From: Bimastos eiseni
Lineage: Eukaryota; Annelida; Clitellata; Crassiclitellata; Lumbricidae
NCBI GenBank assembly: GCA_959347315.1
Contig: OY365806.1
Coordinates: forward strand, 52,628,068 to 52,692,067
Length of the DNA stretch: 64,000 nt
Reading direction: 5' to 3'
The notes beneath the pieces were generated by a model. That model searched no databases. It worked only from the letters and a program-made list of their open reading frames with translations, and was not told the DNA's origin. The translations under genes and the position numbers were made by a program. Shown here one piece after another: positions 54,857-64,000 of the stretch (its first letter is position 1; each line of letters opens with the position of its first letter).

Positions 54857-55549
54857 ATGATTGCTACACACAAAACGTTTAATCCAGATAAAATGATCTT
54901 TAAAGCCGTGAATAAGACGAACAACTTTGGTCAATGAATTCAAATTAGATATAAATACCCGAACGGTGTCGAAGGCGATATTCATATCCAAACTCCAGCA
55001 TTAAAAAGTTGGGGCATATCACCAGATCATGGTTTTGGTAAAACCGATGGCCCTATTGTTGGTTATAGTATACCAGTAATGATGTATGATAGGTATTTGG
55101 AACCAACTGAGGAAGAATTGGAGACTATCGGTATGTTTGAAAGTATTTTAGAACACATTCAAAAGCATCTGCTCGATCCTGATACTTCGAATAAGAAATA
55201 CGAAGATTCACAGGTTAAACAAATGTCTATTTTTTATCAAAAGTAGGAAGAGGAACCGCCTAAGATGTACCCGAAATTGTTAACTGTGTATGGATCAACA
55301 GATATAACAACCGGATTTTATGATACAGATGATAATCCAATCCGATCCTCTTATGCTAATATCCACTCTCTGTAGCGTCGTGTTAGATTTATCATGCAGT
55401 ATATTCATCGGGAGTAAACCGTTCGTACAATTAAGAGTAGAGGATGTTGTATTAGTAGAAAGAACTGAAGTATGAAAGCGAGAAAGGCGTCTATTTGCCA
55501 AGAATTTCACAAAGGTTTAATTAACAAAGTGTTGATAGATTTTCAATGA
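54857..55549 (+). pseudogene. Polinton conserved protein of unknown function
   Basis: From ATG at 54857 one frame is readable for ~230 codons with stops (TGA at 54935; others near 55244 and 55372). Blocks: MIFKAVNKTNNFGQ, RYKYPNGVEGDIHIQTPALK, SWGISPDHGFGKTDGPIVGY, MMYDRYLEPTEEELETIGMF, YPKLLTVYGSTDITTGFYDT. It was clearly a soluble coding sequence with codon-level constraint. I do not recognise a fold with confidence; proteins of this kind occur in large DNA viruses and virus-like elements. Confidence 0.6.
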
Positions 55550-55566
55550 GAAACATCATTGAAAAT

Positions 55567-55925
55567 CTAAACCAGGATCTTAATCTCGTATCTATTTCTC
55601 CAGACTTTACCATTGTAAGCCTTCAACGTGTTCATACTGGTTTTAAAAGCCATACTTGCCTTATACAACGATGAGTAAGTGAAGGTTTCGTTCGTATCTT
55701 TGTCTAGGATTTCAAATGCTTATAAGATTGTTTCGAATCGTATTTAGATACTCGTACTTAGGCAATGCTTGCTTTTTCTCCTTCACTGGTTCAGGCAGTT
55801 CTGATTGTGGTAAAACACCATTCTCAACGAGTATTCTTAAAATTTCTGGTTTGTTCATATAACTCGGCTTTATTCCATTTTCCTTTAATAGCAATTTCAG
55901 TTGTGAGAGTTTCGTGTTTTTTTTA
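55567..55925 (-). pseudogene. Polinton small SAP/NUMOD-like protein
   Basis: Minus strand: KLSQLKLLLKENGIKPSYMN, KPEILRILVENGVLPQ (a SAP/HeH-like helix pair), then KYEYLNTIRNNLISI. After a stop and frame change come AFEILDKDTNETFTYSSLYK and YNGKVWRNRYEIKILV with TAG at 55567. The second half looks like a NUMOD-type DNA-recognition helix plus a short beta segment. The start codon is not preserved. Confidence 0.5.
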
Positions 55926-55944
55926 ATAATAGATAATATTTTCT

Positions 55945-56850
55945 TTAATATACAACGTTCATCTTCTGACCGTCTGATTGGAAGTCTAGCATTTTATCTG
56001 AAATGACAACGGCACAAGCTTCCATTCCAACCGTTCCAACCTCATTTCTTAATCCTGTATTTCCCACTTTGAAGCTAGCGAATCGAAGAGTTAACATATC
56101 CACTAACGCATTAGGATCTTGTGGAAGAACTACAACTCCCTCGCCTGTTGAGAACCTCCCTTCCCATATCAGCTTAATGATTTCCTTATATTTGTTGCTT
56201 CTAGACGACTTGGGTTTGTTCGGATTATCAGGTCGACGGATTGCGTTTGTCACATTCAAAATCACACTCAACTCTTTGAGATCGTTTATGTCGTATATCG
56301 TCTTGTCTGTTTTTGCCATTGTCAATAACTCCCAAAGTACCGGAGTTCCCGTATAGGTAACATCTCCGATAGTTATATCATCACCTTCGATCGTGATTGG
56401 GCTGTCCCCAATGTAAAATCGACCACCTGTAGAGTATATTCCGAAGGTCGTATCCGTCAACTTTTTGCTCGAGGCATATTCTTTTAAATATTTTGAAGCC
56501 AAATCACCTAATTCCAAAGTTCTAATATCTGAAACGGGATCATCCTCGAACACGTCTATCAACGGATACTGTGGGAATTGGATCGCTTTCAACGATGACG
56601 ATATCGAGGCTGGCAATGCTCCAAGTGCTTCAGCTTTTGCCTTAGAGTTCTCTTTTATAGTACCTAATTCTTTGGATATACCAGACTGTGAGTCCATGAT
56701 TGGTTTGTACGCCTTTATCAATTCCCACTGAAGCCTAATGTCCCCTATTTTCTCGGATAACTAGTCTTGTCTAATATTTTGCTTCATTTTGAGAAAGTTC
56801 TCAATGATAATATCACGTTTGGTTGGGTCCTGTATTTTTAGAAACGACAT
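55945..56850 (-). pseudogene. Polinton conserved protein, likely structural, one internal stop
   Basis: Starts at ATG 56850-56848 with MSFLKIQDPTKRDIIIENFL, hits one in-frame TAG (56763-56761), then stays open for ~270 codons to 55945. Blocks: YSTGGRFYIGDSPITIEGDD, ITIGDVTYTGTPVLWELLTM and NPNKPKSSRSNKYKEIIKLI. It is the best-preserved gene of the element. The family is widespread in Polinton-like elements; no enzyme motif is visible, and a structural or packaging role is only a guess. Confidence 0.65.
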
Positions 56851-56915
56851 TTTTAACTTGGAAACATAATATTAAACACAAAAAAATGCAAAACATAAAA
56901 CATAAAAACGTAAAT

Positions 56916-57119
56916 TTACGTCCACTTTGTATTTAATACGTTTTTGAATGCCTTTTCCCTAATGAATGATTGTTTTGTCGCTTCATCTATGTTAGCATTG
57001 CTTTTGCTTCTAACCTCTTCCTTCATCTGATTAAATTTCTCGAATTCACTTAGAATAACAGAATATTCCAAGTCTGATATATTATTATCATCCAAAGCTT
57101 TACGAACAGGAGCCAGAGA
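56916..57119 (-). pseudogene. Polinton conserved protein, C-terminal fragment
   Basis: Minus strand: VRKALDDNNISDLEYSVILS, EFEKFNQMKEEVRSKSN and DEATKQSFIREKAF, then TAA at 56916-56918. It is a highly charged, alpha-helical C-terminus. Its upstream part has been removed by the deletion whose breakpoint is at about 57119-57121. Confidence 0.55.
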
Positions 57120-57121
57120 AG

Positions 57122-57250
57122 ACTACTCAAGAAATATTTAGAATAGAAAAGATAATCAGGAAATGGGGAAACAAGGTGCTGGTGAAATGGTTGGATTATC
57201 CTGAGTCATTTAATTCCTGGGTTGATAATGAAGACTTGGTGACGATGTGA
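57122..57250 (+). pseudogene. Polinton integrase, C-terminal chromodomain only
   Basis: Forty-two codons survive, reading IFRIEKIIRKWGNKVLVKWL then DYPESFNSWVDNEDL and TGA. This is a chromodomain-like SH3-type fold as found at the end of Polinton integrases, next to the right terminal repeat as expected. The zinc finger and DDE core are gone. The adjacent minus-strand gene ends against it without spacer, marking the deletion join. Confidence 0.75.
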
Positions 57251-57454
57251 TCATCGGAACTGCTGACTCGGTGAAACTATTGGAAATTCCTGTGACTTTT
57301 GACCTATTGGTTGATGTTTTGACCTATGGTTTAGGTTTGTACATGAACTGTGACTCATCATTGAAACTATTGGAAATTTCATTGTGTTTTTTGGGCCTAT
57401 TAGACTGTATTGGTTGGTGTTTAACCTAGTACTTAGGTTTGTGTATGAATTGGC

Positions 57455-57561
57455 TATTTTTAACCAAGTTATAGGTTTAAAATACGTTTTTGTAACCTAT
57501 TAGGTGGGTGAATTGACCAATACTATAGTCAATGAGCCAGATAGCGGGATTCCCTACTACT
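57455..57561 (-). repeat. Polinton right terminal inverted repeat
   Basis: Reverse complement of the left repeat with about six differences. Just inside it, a ~95-bp unit with GAAACTATTGGAAATT is repeated twice (57271-57440). Confidence 0.92.
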
Positions 57562-57599
57562 CGCCCGAGTCGTGCTGGGAGATAGCGCCGACACGACCC

Positions 57600-57860
57600 G
57601 GCTGTGCGGATGGCAGTTGGCCTCCGGATAGTACTGAACCTCTGTGAGCCACATCAATGCCAGTGCAGAGAAATCGCTGACCCAGGACACCACGATCTTG
57701 TTGGTAGACAATCGACACGAAGAGCAGACCGCCATTTCATCGTGAATGACATTGTTCAGAGAGCACTGTATTTCAGTGTTTATCCTTCAGGAGCACGTTC
57801 AAATAGTCCACCGGCACAAGGACTGCTAATTCCAGTTTCGTGGCACACCATAGTTTAATT
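57600..57860 (+). pseudogene. LINE-associated C-terminal fragment
   Basis: Frame 57604-57858: MAVGLRIVLNLCEPHQCQCR, GHHDLVGRQSTRRADRHFIV, NDIVQRALYFS, ending WHTIV. The Cys/His spacing and the RH-x3-ND-x2-RAL block occur in a conserved C-terminal segment of some retrotransposon RT proteins. It directly follows ~35 bp of gypsy sequence. Confidence 0.55.
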
Positions 57861-58018
57861 TCACAGAGCCTAAGCGATCATTTCTCTGTAGATAAAACAA
57901 CTAATAATATCATGCTTTAACTATAAAAATATATATAACAGGTTATTTGATGAATCCGTTGTCTTGAAGAAAGATGAGAAAATATAATAGCCAGACCAAA
58001 GAAAACCAAAGAACTTAC

Positions 58019-58171
58019 CTCCTATGGCATCAACTGCCCTTTGCTGAATAAAGGCTCGAAAAGGGGCACATCCCGTTCCAGGACCAATCATTACAACGGG
58101 GTTCTTCTTTGAACAGGTGGGAAATTGAATCAATCCTTTCTCAATCCACATCGGAACTCTTAATTCTCTGT
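58019..58171 (-). CDS. NDOR1: NDOR1 exon with NADPH-binding GPGTG motif
   Basis: On the minus strand: acceptor TTTTTAACCAG, then [37 protein letters not shown] and QRAVDAIG, then the donor GGAG|GTAAGT. GPGTG-x-APFR is the pyrophosphate-binding loop of ferredoxin-NADP reductase-type modules. The exon begins with two bases finishing a codon (upstream exon in phase 1) and ends with one base of a Gly codon completed at 46789. Upstream exons for the FMN domain and the FAD domain are not found between here and 64000. Confidence 0.92.
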
Positions 58172-59090
58172 CTGGTTAAAAACATATACCTTTGCATCTG
58201 ATTCTGATCAGTAAACATTTTATTTTCATATTTACAACTGCCTAAATGTATTCGATTATTTCTTAGACGTGTGTGCGGAGCTTCTGTAAGTACCTGAACC
58301 ATATTAAGTATTTTGAATCAAAAATACATACATCATACATACAGTGGCAGAGTTTGACTTTGTTTAAAATTTGATGCTATTGTGCATTTGCTGGTAGTCT
58401 AATAAAGAATATTCGTACTTACTTACTTACTTATATTGCAGAGTTGTCACAATTGGTAAAAGAATAAGCAAGAGATGATGTTTACATAGTCAGTCAAAAG
58501 AAAGGACTGGTCCTGACAAATTCTGAGAAAACAAGAAAATATGAAAAGGAAAAGAGTGAATATAGATCAAAATACACAATGATTTTATACTGTTTTCTTG
58601 GTCTCAAGAAAAGTATGACCATACACCTGCAGGCTGCAGCACCTTAAAAGTGTGATTCACTGCACAATAGAAAAGTCAAAGACACAGACCACAACACTGA
58701 TAAAAGTCAACACTTTGTTGCAGTCAATTCAACTCAGATTCAACTCATAATTTCGAGCTGGATAATTGCAAAATATTTGCTGATTTGAGATGAAATGACT
58801 AAAATGCAAATTCAGAGAAAACTTAACGGGGAGAAGGTGATAGAAAGGGGCAAAGCATCCTTGGTCGCTAAACTTTAACAACTATGCAATTAGGGAATAA
58901 CTGGAAATTGCCTTGGATATTCGCACTAGGCCGAATATAATGGGTTTTTGGCACTATTCTGAAGTTTTTGCAAATACCACGTAGTTGCAAATAAAAGTTT
59001 TATAATTATTCAATAAACTTAGGTATATAAACAAATAAACATCCATTGAATTCCATTTTCTTGAAATGATGTCAATGAATTGAATTTAAG
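58172..59090. other. NDOR1 upstream intron or flank, nothing recognised
   Basis: AT-rich, no motif or repeat I can assign. Confidence 0.5.
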
Positions 59091-59560
59091 GGCAGTCCAT
59101 AAATGACGTCACAATTTTTTGATGAATTTTTACCCTATCCCCTCATCACACGTCGTCACAAAAGTCATACCCCCTCAAATATGACTTCACAAAGCTCTGA
59201 CCCCACCCCACAAATAAACCAGATGTCCAGAATGCAATTTGCAAACTTTCTTATCACTTAAAAAAAGTAATCATAACTGTAAAAATACACGAATAAAAAT
59301 ATAAAGTATTATAATTATTATATTTATCATGCATTCTGCAAGATGAAAATCTTTAATAGAGTCATTACGTTTATAACAAAAATTTAATAACAATAACTTG
59401 AAACAATCCAACCAAACTTTATGCTTCTCCATTATCCAACAGAGAGGCAAAATGCTCTTTCATGGAATAAATAGGAAGAGCTGGGATTTTATCATCCTGT
59501 TCAATAGATATGCCATTCAGATCTAGCTCTTCTTCGCCTATCCAATCTTGGTCAAGGACA
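59091..59560 (-). mobile_element. DNA transposon end with C-terminal transposase-like fragment
   Basis: The left terminus is GGGCAGTCCATAAATGACGT (59092), a form common at ends of cut-and-paste elements; a similar GGGGCTATCCATACATGACG occurs at 63090. On the minus strand, 59555-59420 reads DQDWIGEEELDLNGISIEQD, then IPALPIYSMKEHFASLLDNG and a stop. This looks like the acidic C-terminus of a transposase next to its terminal repeat. The superfamily is not determined. Confidence 0.45.
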
Positions 59561-59626
59561 TTACCCCCCTGGACATTACCCCCGAACATTATCCCCTAGG
59601 ACATTACACCACGGACATTCCATTAC
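59555..59626. repeat. Minisatellite with GGACATTACCCC core
   Basis: Five diverged units of 15-18 bp: GGACATTACCCCCCT, GGACATTACCCCCG, AACATTATCCCCTA, GGACATTACACCAC and GGACATTCC. Confidence 0.85.
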
Positions 59627-59707
59627 ATAATTAATGTGCAATCTTTATGATTATTAATAAATCGGAATTTATCAGAAATTCATTAAAATAGTATGTATCA
59701 CTATATG

Positions 59708-59810
59708 TAAATGTGTATGTATGTATGTATATAATTATGTATGTATATAATTATGTATGTATATATGTATGCATATAGGTGTGTGTGTGTGTATGTGTAT
59801 ATGAGTGTAA
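59708..59810. repeat. TATG/GTGT microsatellite
   Basis: (ATGT)n, (GT)n and related tracts. Confidence 0.9.
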
Positions 59811-59944
59811 TAAAAAAAAATAGGTTTTTGGACATTTAGAATTTCTTATTGTATTTATTTACGAATTTCTTTAGTGCCTGTCATAATATGACCTAATCAG
59901 CAAGAAAATAAAGTCTCAAGCATATGGGCAGAGACTGAAGTACC

Positions 59945-60120
59945 ACTAGTTTATTTATTTATTTATCTATTTTTATTACTGAAATTTGATATCACCCTTC
60001 TTCCAACATTTTTGCTCAGAAGTGCACACGTCTTGACGGCGCAATTGCAGTTGTACTGCAGAGTAATTGTGCGCAAAGGACTTGCTCGAGGTCCCTATGC
60101 AGTGACTCCCCAGAGGAAGA
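59945..60120 (-). mobile_element. SINE family 1 copy
   Basis: (AAATA)n tail at 59948-59975 (minus), then the family body (GCGCAATTGCAGTTGTACTG, AGGACTTGCTCGAGGTCCCT). It is cut off near 60112 before the tRNA-related head. Confidence 0.8.
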
Positions 60121-60580
60121 TATCTCTATATTCGTCCCCGATTATGAGTGCTGCCGATGTATCGATACAGCCCTACCGAATAGTCCCAAAAAACGGGATA
60201 TTCGGCCGAGGCGAATATCCTACACAATTTCCGGTTAAGCCCTAAAAGAAATTAAAGTAAATAAAGAAATTAGAATTCGTTCAAAGCAGAAAATTGGAAA
60301 GCCGATTTTTATTAACACTCACTCTTGTTTGTTCGAGTCCAAGTAGTGCCAAGCACTACAAAACTCAGTCAGAGCAGAGTTTCAGTTCATCCGTACCAGT
60401 TAAGATAATAGAGTAAGTCGTACAGGGAAGATCACTCCAAAGCAAAGACTTTTAAGATAAAATAAGTAAATAAATAAAATAAGCTTAGCTTTAAAGATAA
60501 ATAAGTAAGTAAGTATTACCTTAAATATGAATGCCTGTATTCACACGGCACGTACAACCAAACATTTAACACGCACTGTA
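60121..60580. other. No gene recognised
   Basis: 60130-60245 has CGAATA-rich sequence (TCCCGATT, ATTCGGCCGAGGCGAATATC) suggestive of a small element end. The rest is AT-rich with (AAGT)n tracts. Confidence 0.45.
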
Positions 60581-60599
60581 TTTATAGCAAAAGCTAAGT

Positions 60600-60960
60600 A
60601 GTAGAAGAGTTGAGTCAATGACAAGAAATGAATCTCGTAAACGATTCATATTCTTATATAGCATCCTTAAAAAAAATCTACAGTGGGTAAAGCCATGCGC
60701 CTGAGGGACGACCCTATTGTGAGCATGTTGGCATAAATGGTAAGCTGAGGCAATAATTGGTGGAAGCAAACCTCATAGAATGTGGTTGGAGTTTGTTACA
60801 ATGGATGTGAAGAAGGATTCATCAGCACGATCACAAAGATCATCAAATGAGGGCTGGTCAGAAGGGAGCATCCCATTTCGCCCCAACTTATGTAAAACAG
60901 CATTTAGTCAAGTGTGCTGGGCAGCAAACCTAATGAGAAAATAAGCTTTAACTTCAACTT
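60600..60960 (-). pseudogene. Retrotransposon ORF C-terminal fragment
   Basis: Minus strand: VLHKLGRNGMLPSDQPSFDD, LCDRADESFFTSIVTNSNHI, a stop, then LLPPIIASAYHLCQHAHNRV, VPQAHGFTHCRFFLRMLYKN. The LLPP-x-YxLRxRxH-type block followed by xxxFxxRMLYK is a common end of LINE-encoded RT proteins. 5'-truncated with two stops. Confidence 0.7.
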
Positions 60961-61469
60961 TTAACTATCATTTCGATAATTTTTATTACATGAAATTTTG
61001 AAGCTTTACATTTTCAACAAGTAGTCTGCCAGATATAAAAAAAAGTTAGAAGTATTTTGTGACAAGCCCGTTTCTTCTGTTAAGTAATAACCTGCAGTAA
61101 CACATACTAAAACCTGCATTGTGCATAATGCAAGCAAATTTCACAAAATCAAAAAATAACCCAAAAATAGCCAATGAATGAAAAATGACACGTTTTGGGG
61201 TGTAACACTGTGTAAAGTTGGCATATTTACATGATAATAGTGTCTATTTCCATAATAATATGGTCAGGCAATCGAGTGGTACCAGAATAAAAGTGATGGA
61301 CCTTGTGCCTTAAAAGATCGAAATGGTATGAACATTAAAAGATTATTAAGTAAGTAAATAAATAAATATGTACTTTATTGAAATACTTGCAAGCGCACTG
61401 CGGGAACATCGTGTATGATCAATCAAGGAATGTTCAATCACAAAATAATCATATGATGCAATTACACTG

Positions 61470-61875
61470 CATACATCCTTATAAACAGAATTTACATGGA
61501 TTGGCAGTCGCAGGCACCTGGCTCAGCTGGATATGCAGATATTGGCTGAGACCTATCCTCACATTACTTCTTCATCTGTTGTGCGTGATGCTTGATCAGG
61601 AGCTTAGCCTCTCACAACACGTAAACCAGCTTACTTGTAACTGCTACTATCAGCTGCATCAGCTTTGTGCAGTTATTCGCTCTGTTACCTTCGAGGCTTC
61701 ATTAGTCCTCGTTCGTGCTTTTGTAACCAGCAGAATTGATCATTGCAGCGCTGTTCTGGCTGGTCTTCCCTGTGCCTTAGTGGTGCGTTTAGATCGCGTT
61801 CTTCACTCTGCGGCCAGGCTTATTGGACATATACCGCCCAGTTGCCTTCCGTCTTCCCCCTTACAATGATCTACC
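61470..61875 (+). pseudogene. CR1/L2-like LINE RT C-terminal fragment
   Basis: Frame ending 61869: LDQELSLSQHVNQLTCNCYY, QLHQLCAVIRSV, LVLVRAFVTSRIDHCSAVLA, GLPCALVVRLDRVLHSAARL. It is truncated at both ends; a GC-rich insertion (AGGCGGGGCACTTGGCCCGA) begins at about 61905. Confidence 0.85.
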
Positions 61876-61899
61876 TACCTTTTGTAAGCTGCTAACAGG

Positions 61900-63029
61900 C
61901 CCTATCAGAGGAGGGAAGGCCAGGCGGGGCACTTGGCCCGAGCCTCTGCTTCAAGAAGAGCCTCAAAAAATGAGCCCATAAAATTCAAATCAACTAAGTT
62001 CTGTACTACTATATATTGCTTAATAATAAATAAAAATTTTATTTCTAATAAGCTTGAATAATGATTTTAACGAGCAATAAAAAATTTTTTTTCAATAGAT
62101 GCATTATCAGATTCATCACATCAAGTTGCAAGTCAAGTGCATTACTATAAAAATTTTTATACTAACGAATAACAAGTGACTTGCTTTTCTAGTGACAGAT
62201 CCCTAAATAAAAATCAAAAGCGGGTTCTCTACAATAATCTAAAATAAAATAAATGCAGCTCAATGGAGCTTAATGATATCATGCAGCTCAATGGAACCTT
62301 TGAATATTATTAAAATAATATTTAACAAATATGCTCATGGTTTTTGGATTTTCAAATAGGCCTCGATGCTTCGATAATTTTCAAAAATTCAGAGATTATT
62401 TTAAAGAAATCTAAGATAAAAGATGTCATTTAATCATTCTTATTTCACAAATGCTTTTCGTCCTTTTTGTTTCGCAAATGATTAAATTATTTTTAGAGAA
62501 ATCTACTTTTCGTGCAATATCACAGTGATAGCTTAGGCTACTATAGTTTCAATTAAAATAAGATAAAATAGTTATAGGCTATTAATAATGTGATCAATCA
62601 TCTATATCGTCTTACTTTCATAGCCTACAATAAGGTTTGAAAACCAGTTTAACTCATTATATGACATTTGTAATTTGTTTGCATATCTTTGGGAGTTTAA
62701 ACATTTGACTGATGAGGATTTATTGTCGGGTGCTAAGAAATGTCAACAACATTATAAATGACAAAAACTCTCACAAGATCTTGTGGATGAGATGTTATAA
62801 AAGTTCATGGCACTAATTTCAAAAAAGCATGCAAACCGATATTATATCAATCCTACTGAAAGATATATAGGCCTACTTGGACTTGGTCTATCTGCAGTGT
62901 TCCCCAATAGCACTGTTGCACTACATATTTTCACTGATCAGTTTCCCAGCAGCTGTGGCTTCTGGTGAAGAACTTTCAACGTATTGCAACAAATCAAAAA
63001 TCACCAGGGGTGGCGATCACAGGGGTCAA
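61900..63029. other. AT-rich stretch, edge of an unassigned element
   Basis: CAGAGGAGGGAAGGCCAGGC at 61906 looks like the terminus of a hAT-type MITE, but no matching right end was found. The rest is AT-rich without motifs. Confidence 0.45.
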
Positions 63030-63030
63030 A

Positions 63031-63600
63031 GGCAGAGGCGTAACTAGGGTATTTTGCGCCCGGGGACAAACTACAGAATTGGCGCCCCTTTGGGGGCTAT
63101 CCATACATGACGTCACGTGCCTATGGGGAGGGGTGTCACACAATTGTGACGATGTGTAACGAGGGAAAGGGGTCCAAAGAAATGTGATATCACATCATCA
63201 CATCAAAATTTTATTTTTAAACATTTGCTCAATTAAACAAGTTCCACTTATTTAAAAGTAGTTGTTTACCACAATTTAGCAACAATAATTATGATTAGCC
63301 TACTGCATTCCTAATTTTTGAACTGTTTACTTTTATGCTTGGGCCATTAATACATGACTGTTTATCCATGTTTCTCGTTTGATGCTTAGAAGAACAGGAT
63401 CGCTGAGTCGATCTTGTCCCATTGAAGCTACAAATACGATCAAATTAGCTTCAATTTGCTGTAGGACAGATCACAGCTTGCAATTGATTTGGAACTACGA
63501 CATGATATTATGTCCCCTCTTACGGGCCATTAGTGATGACAGATCAGTGGGGCCTGGGGGCGCCAAAATCATGTGTGACAACCTGTTTGCAGTGATGCAG
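63031..63600 (-). mobile_element. Small DNA element related to 16071-16640, inverted
   Basis: It starts CAGAGGCGTAACTAGGG. At 63380-63600 it carries, as reverse complement, the same blocks as 16240-16560 (GACAGATCACAGCTTGCAAT, GGGGCGCCAAAATCATGTG). Around 63085-63180 a GGGGCTATCCATACATGACG terminus suggests a further nested element. Confidence 0.6.
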
Positions 63601-63705
63601 TCGAGTCCACCTAAGCCGAGTCGGAGTCGAGTCCGAGTCCACCTACACCGAGTCTGAGTCCAGAGTTGCTAGAGTCCGAGTCCAAGTCCCAGTCCAAGTA
63701 CACAA
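63597..63705. repeat. GAGTCC hexamer minisatellite
   Basis: Diverged GAGTCC/GAGTCG/AAGTCC units, about 15 in a row, comparable in design to the GGTCTC arrays at 36258 but different in sequence. Confidence 0.85.
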
Positions 63706-64000
63706 AAACACACAATAAAGGGTCTTGTTGGAAATCGATCGTTCAATATATGTTATAGCACAAGGAATTAACGTATAGTGTCAAAAACATAATAGTACAA
63801 TTTACCAAGAGTAACTTTAATTTATCCAAATTACATTTAATTAACACAAAAGCTAAGTCTTTGTTGTGGAGTGCGGGCACTGAAACACAGGGTCCCATTA
63901 TCCCTTATCTCTGTTTATGACACCCCAATAATACCCCACCCACAACCGAACACGGAAAACACACGGCAATAATTATTTGGGGGCGCAAGGGAGGCGGAGG
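63706..64000. other. No gene recognised
   Basis: AT-rich to 63950, then a G-rich end (GGGGGCGCAAGGGAGGCGG) that may begin another small element. Confidence 0.4.

Larger units (their letters stand above)
50785..57567 (+). mobile_element. Polinton/Maverick element (decayed, internally deleted) with 6-bp target duplication
   Basis: The element proper is 50791-57561 (6771 bp). Both ends begin AGTAGTAGGGAATCCCGCTA reading inward, and the inverted repeats extend about 107 bp with few mismatches. The flanking hexamer CGCCCG is present on both sides (50785-50790, 57562-57567), and the uninterrupted gypsy sequence in copy 1 confirms the insertion point. A 6-bp duplication, termini starting AG, a protein-primed DNA polymerase B, an adenain-like protease and a chromodomain integrase tail together define a Polinton. 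Intact ones are 15-20 kb, so more than half is missing. Confidence 0.92.

Overview
This is a eukaryotic, almost certainly animal, nuclear window. It is AT-rich, has introns with GT/AG splice sites, and is dominated by decayed transposable elements of many classes. The element mix (CR1/L2-like LINEs, Ty3/gypsy, P-element-like, mariner, hAT, Helitron, Polinton/Maverick and tRNA-derived SINEs) suggests a marine invertebrate or basal deuterostome genome. I cannot name the species.

The only host gene I recognise runs on the minus strand through the middle of the window. Four exons at 58171-58019, 46789-46671, 31030-30939 and 24491-24347 encode the C-terminal ~168 residues of a diflavin reductase, best matched to NDOR1 (Tah18), which feeds electrons from NADPH to cytosolic Fe-S cluster assembly. 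Splice sites and phases agree at every internal junction. The introns are 11.2, 15.6 and 6.4 kb and are packed with transposons. The 5' exons lie beyond the window or were not recognised.

Layout. 0.1-1.2 kb: hAT-like relic. 1.4-5.15 kb: minus-strand CR1-like LINE with a PHD-type zinc finger, endonuclease and RT. 5.5-10.2 kb: Ty3/gypsy pol, then a leader and gag of the same kind of element. 10.2-12.1 kb: a second gypsy type. 12.1-12.9 kb: LINE 3' end. 13.2-15.3 kb: P-element-like transposase with an exact 273-bp internal duplication. 15.5-16.9 kb: LINE interrupted by a small element. 17.7-23.0 kb: nested terminal-inverted-repeat elements, a mariner transposase and a SINE. 24.3-31.0 kb: NDOR1 3' exons, two hAT-type elements, a split LTR and a Helitron. 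31-42 kb: SINEs, LINE ends, a hAT with transposase relic, composite inverted-repeat elements, a 94-bp satellite and an unclassified repeat. 42-46.6 kb: two Helitrons and a MITE. 48-50.8 kb: a second SINE type and a third gypsy copy.

The most notable object is a 6.77-kb Polinton/Maverick at 50791-57561. It has ~107-bp terminal inverted repeats and a perfect 6-bp target duplication (CGCCCG), and it sits inside the third gypsy copy. It carries broken genes for a SAP-like domain, a protein-primed family B DNA polymerase, an adenain-like cysteine protease, a fibre/discoidin-like protein, several conserved but unnamed proteins on both strands, and only the chromodomain tail of the integrase. It is an internally deleted, inactive virus-like element. 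Every mobile-element gene in the window shows at least one frameshift, stop, deletion or truncation.
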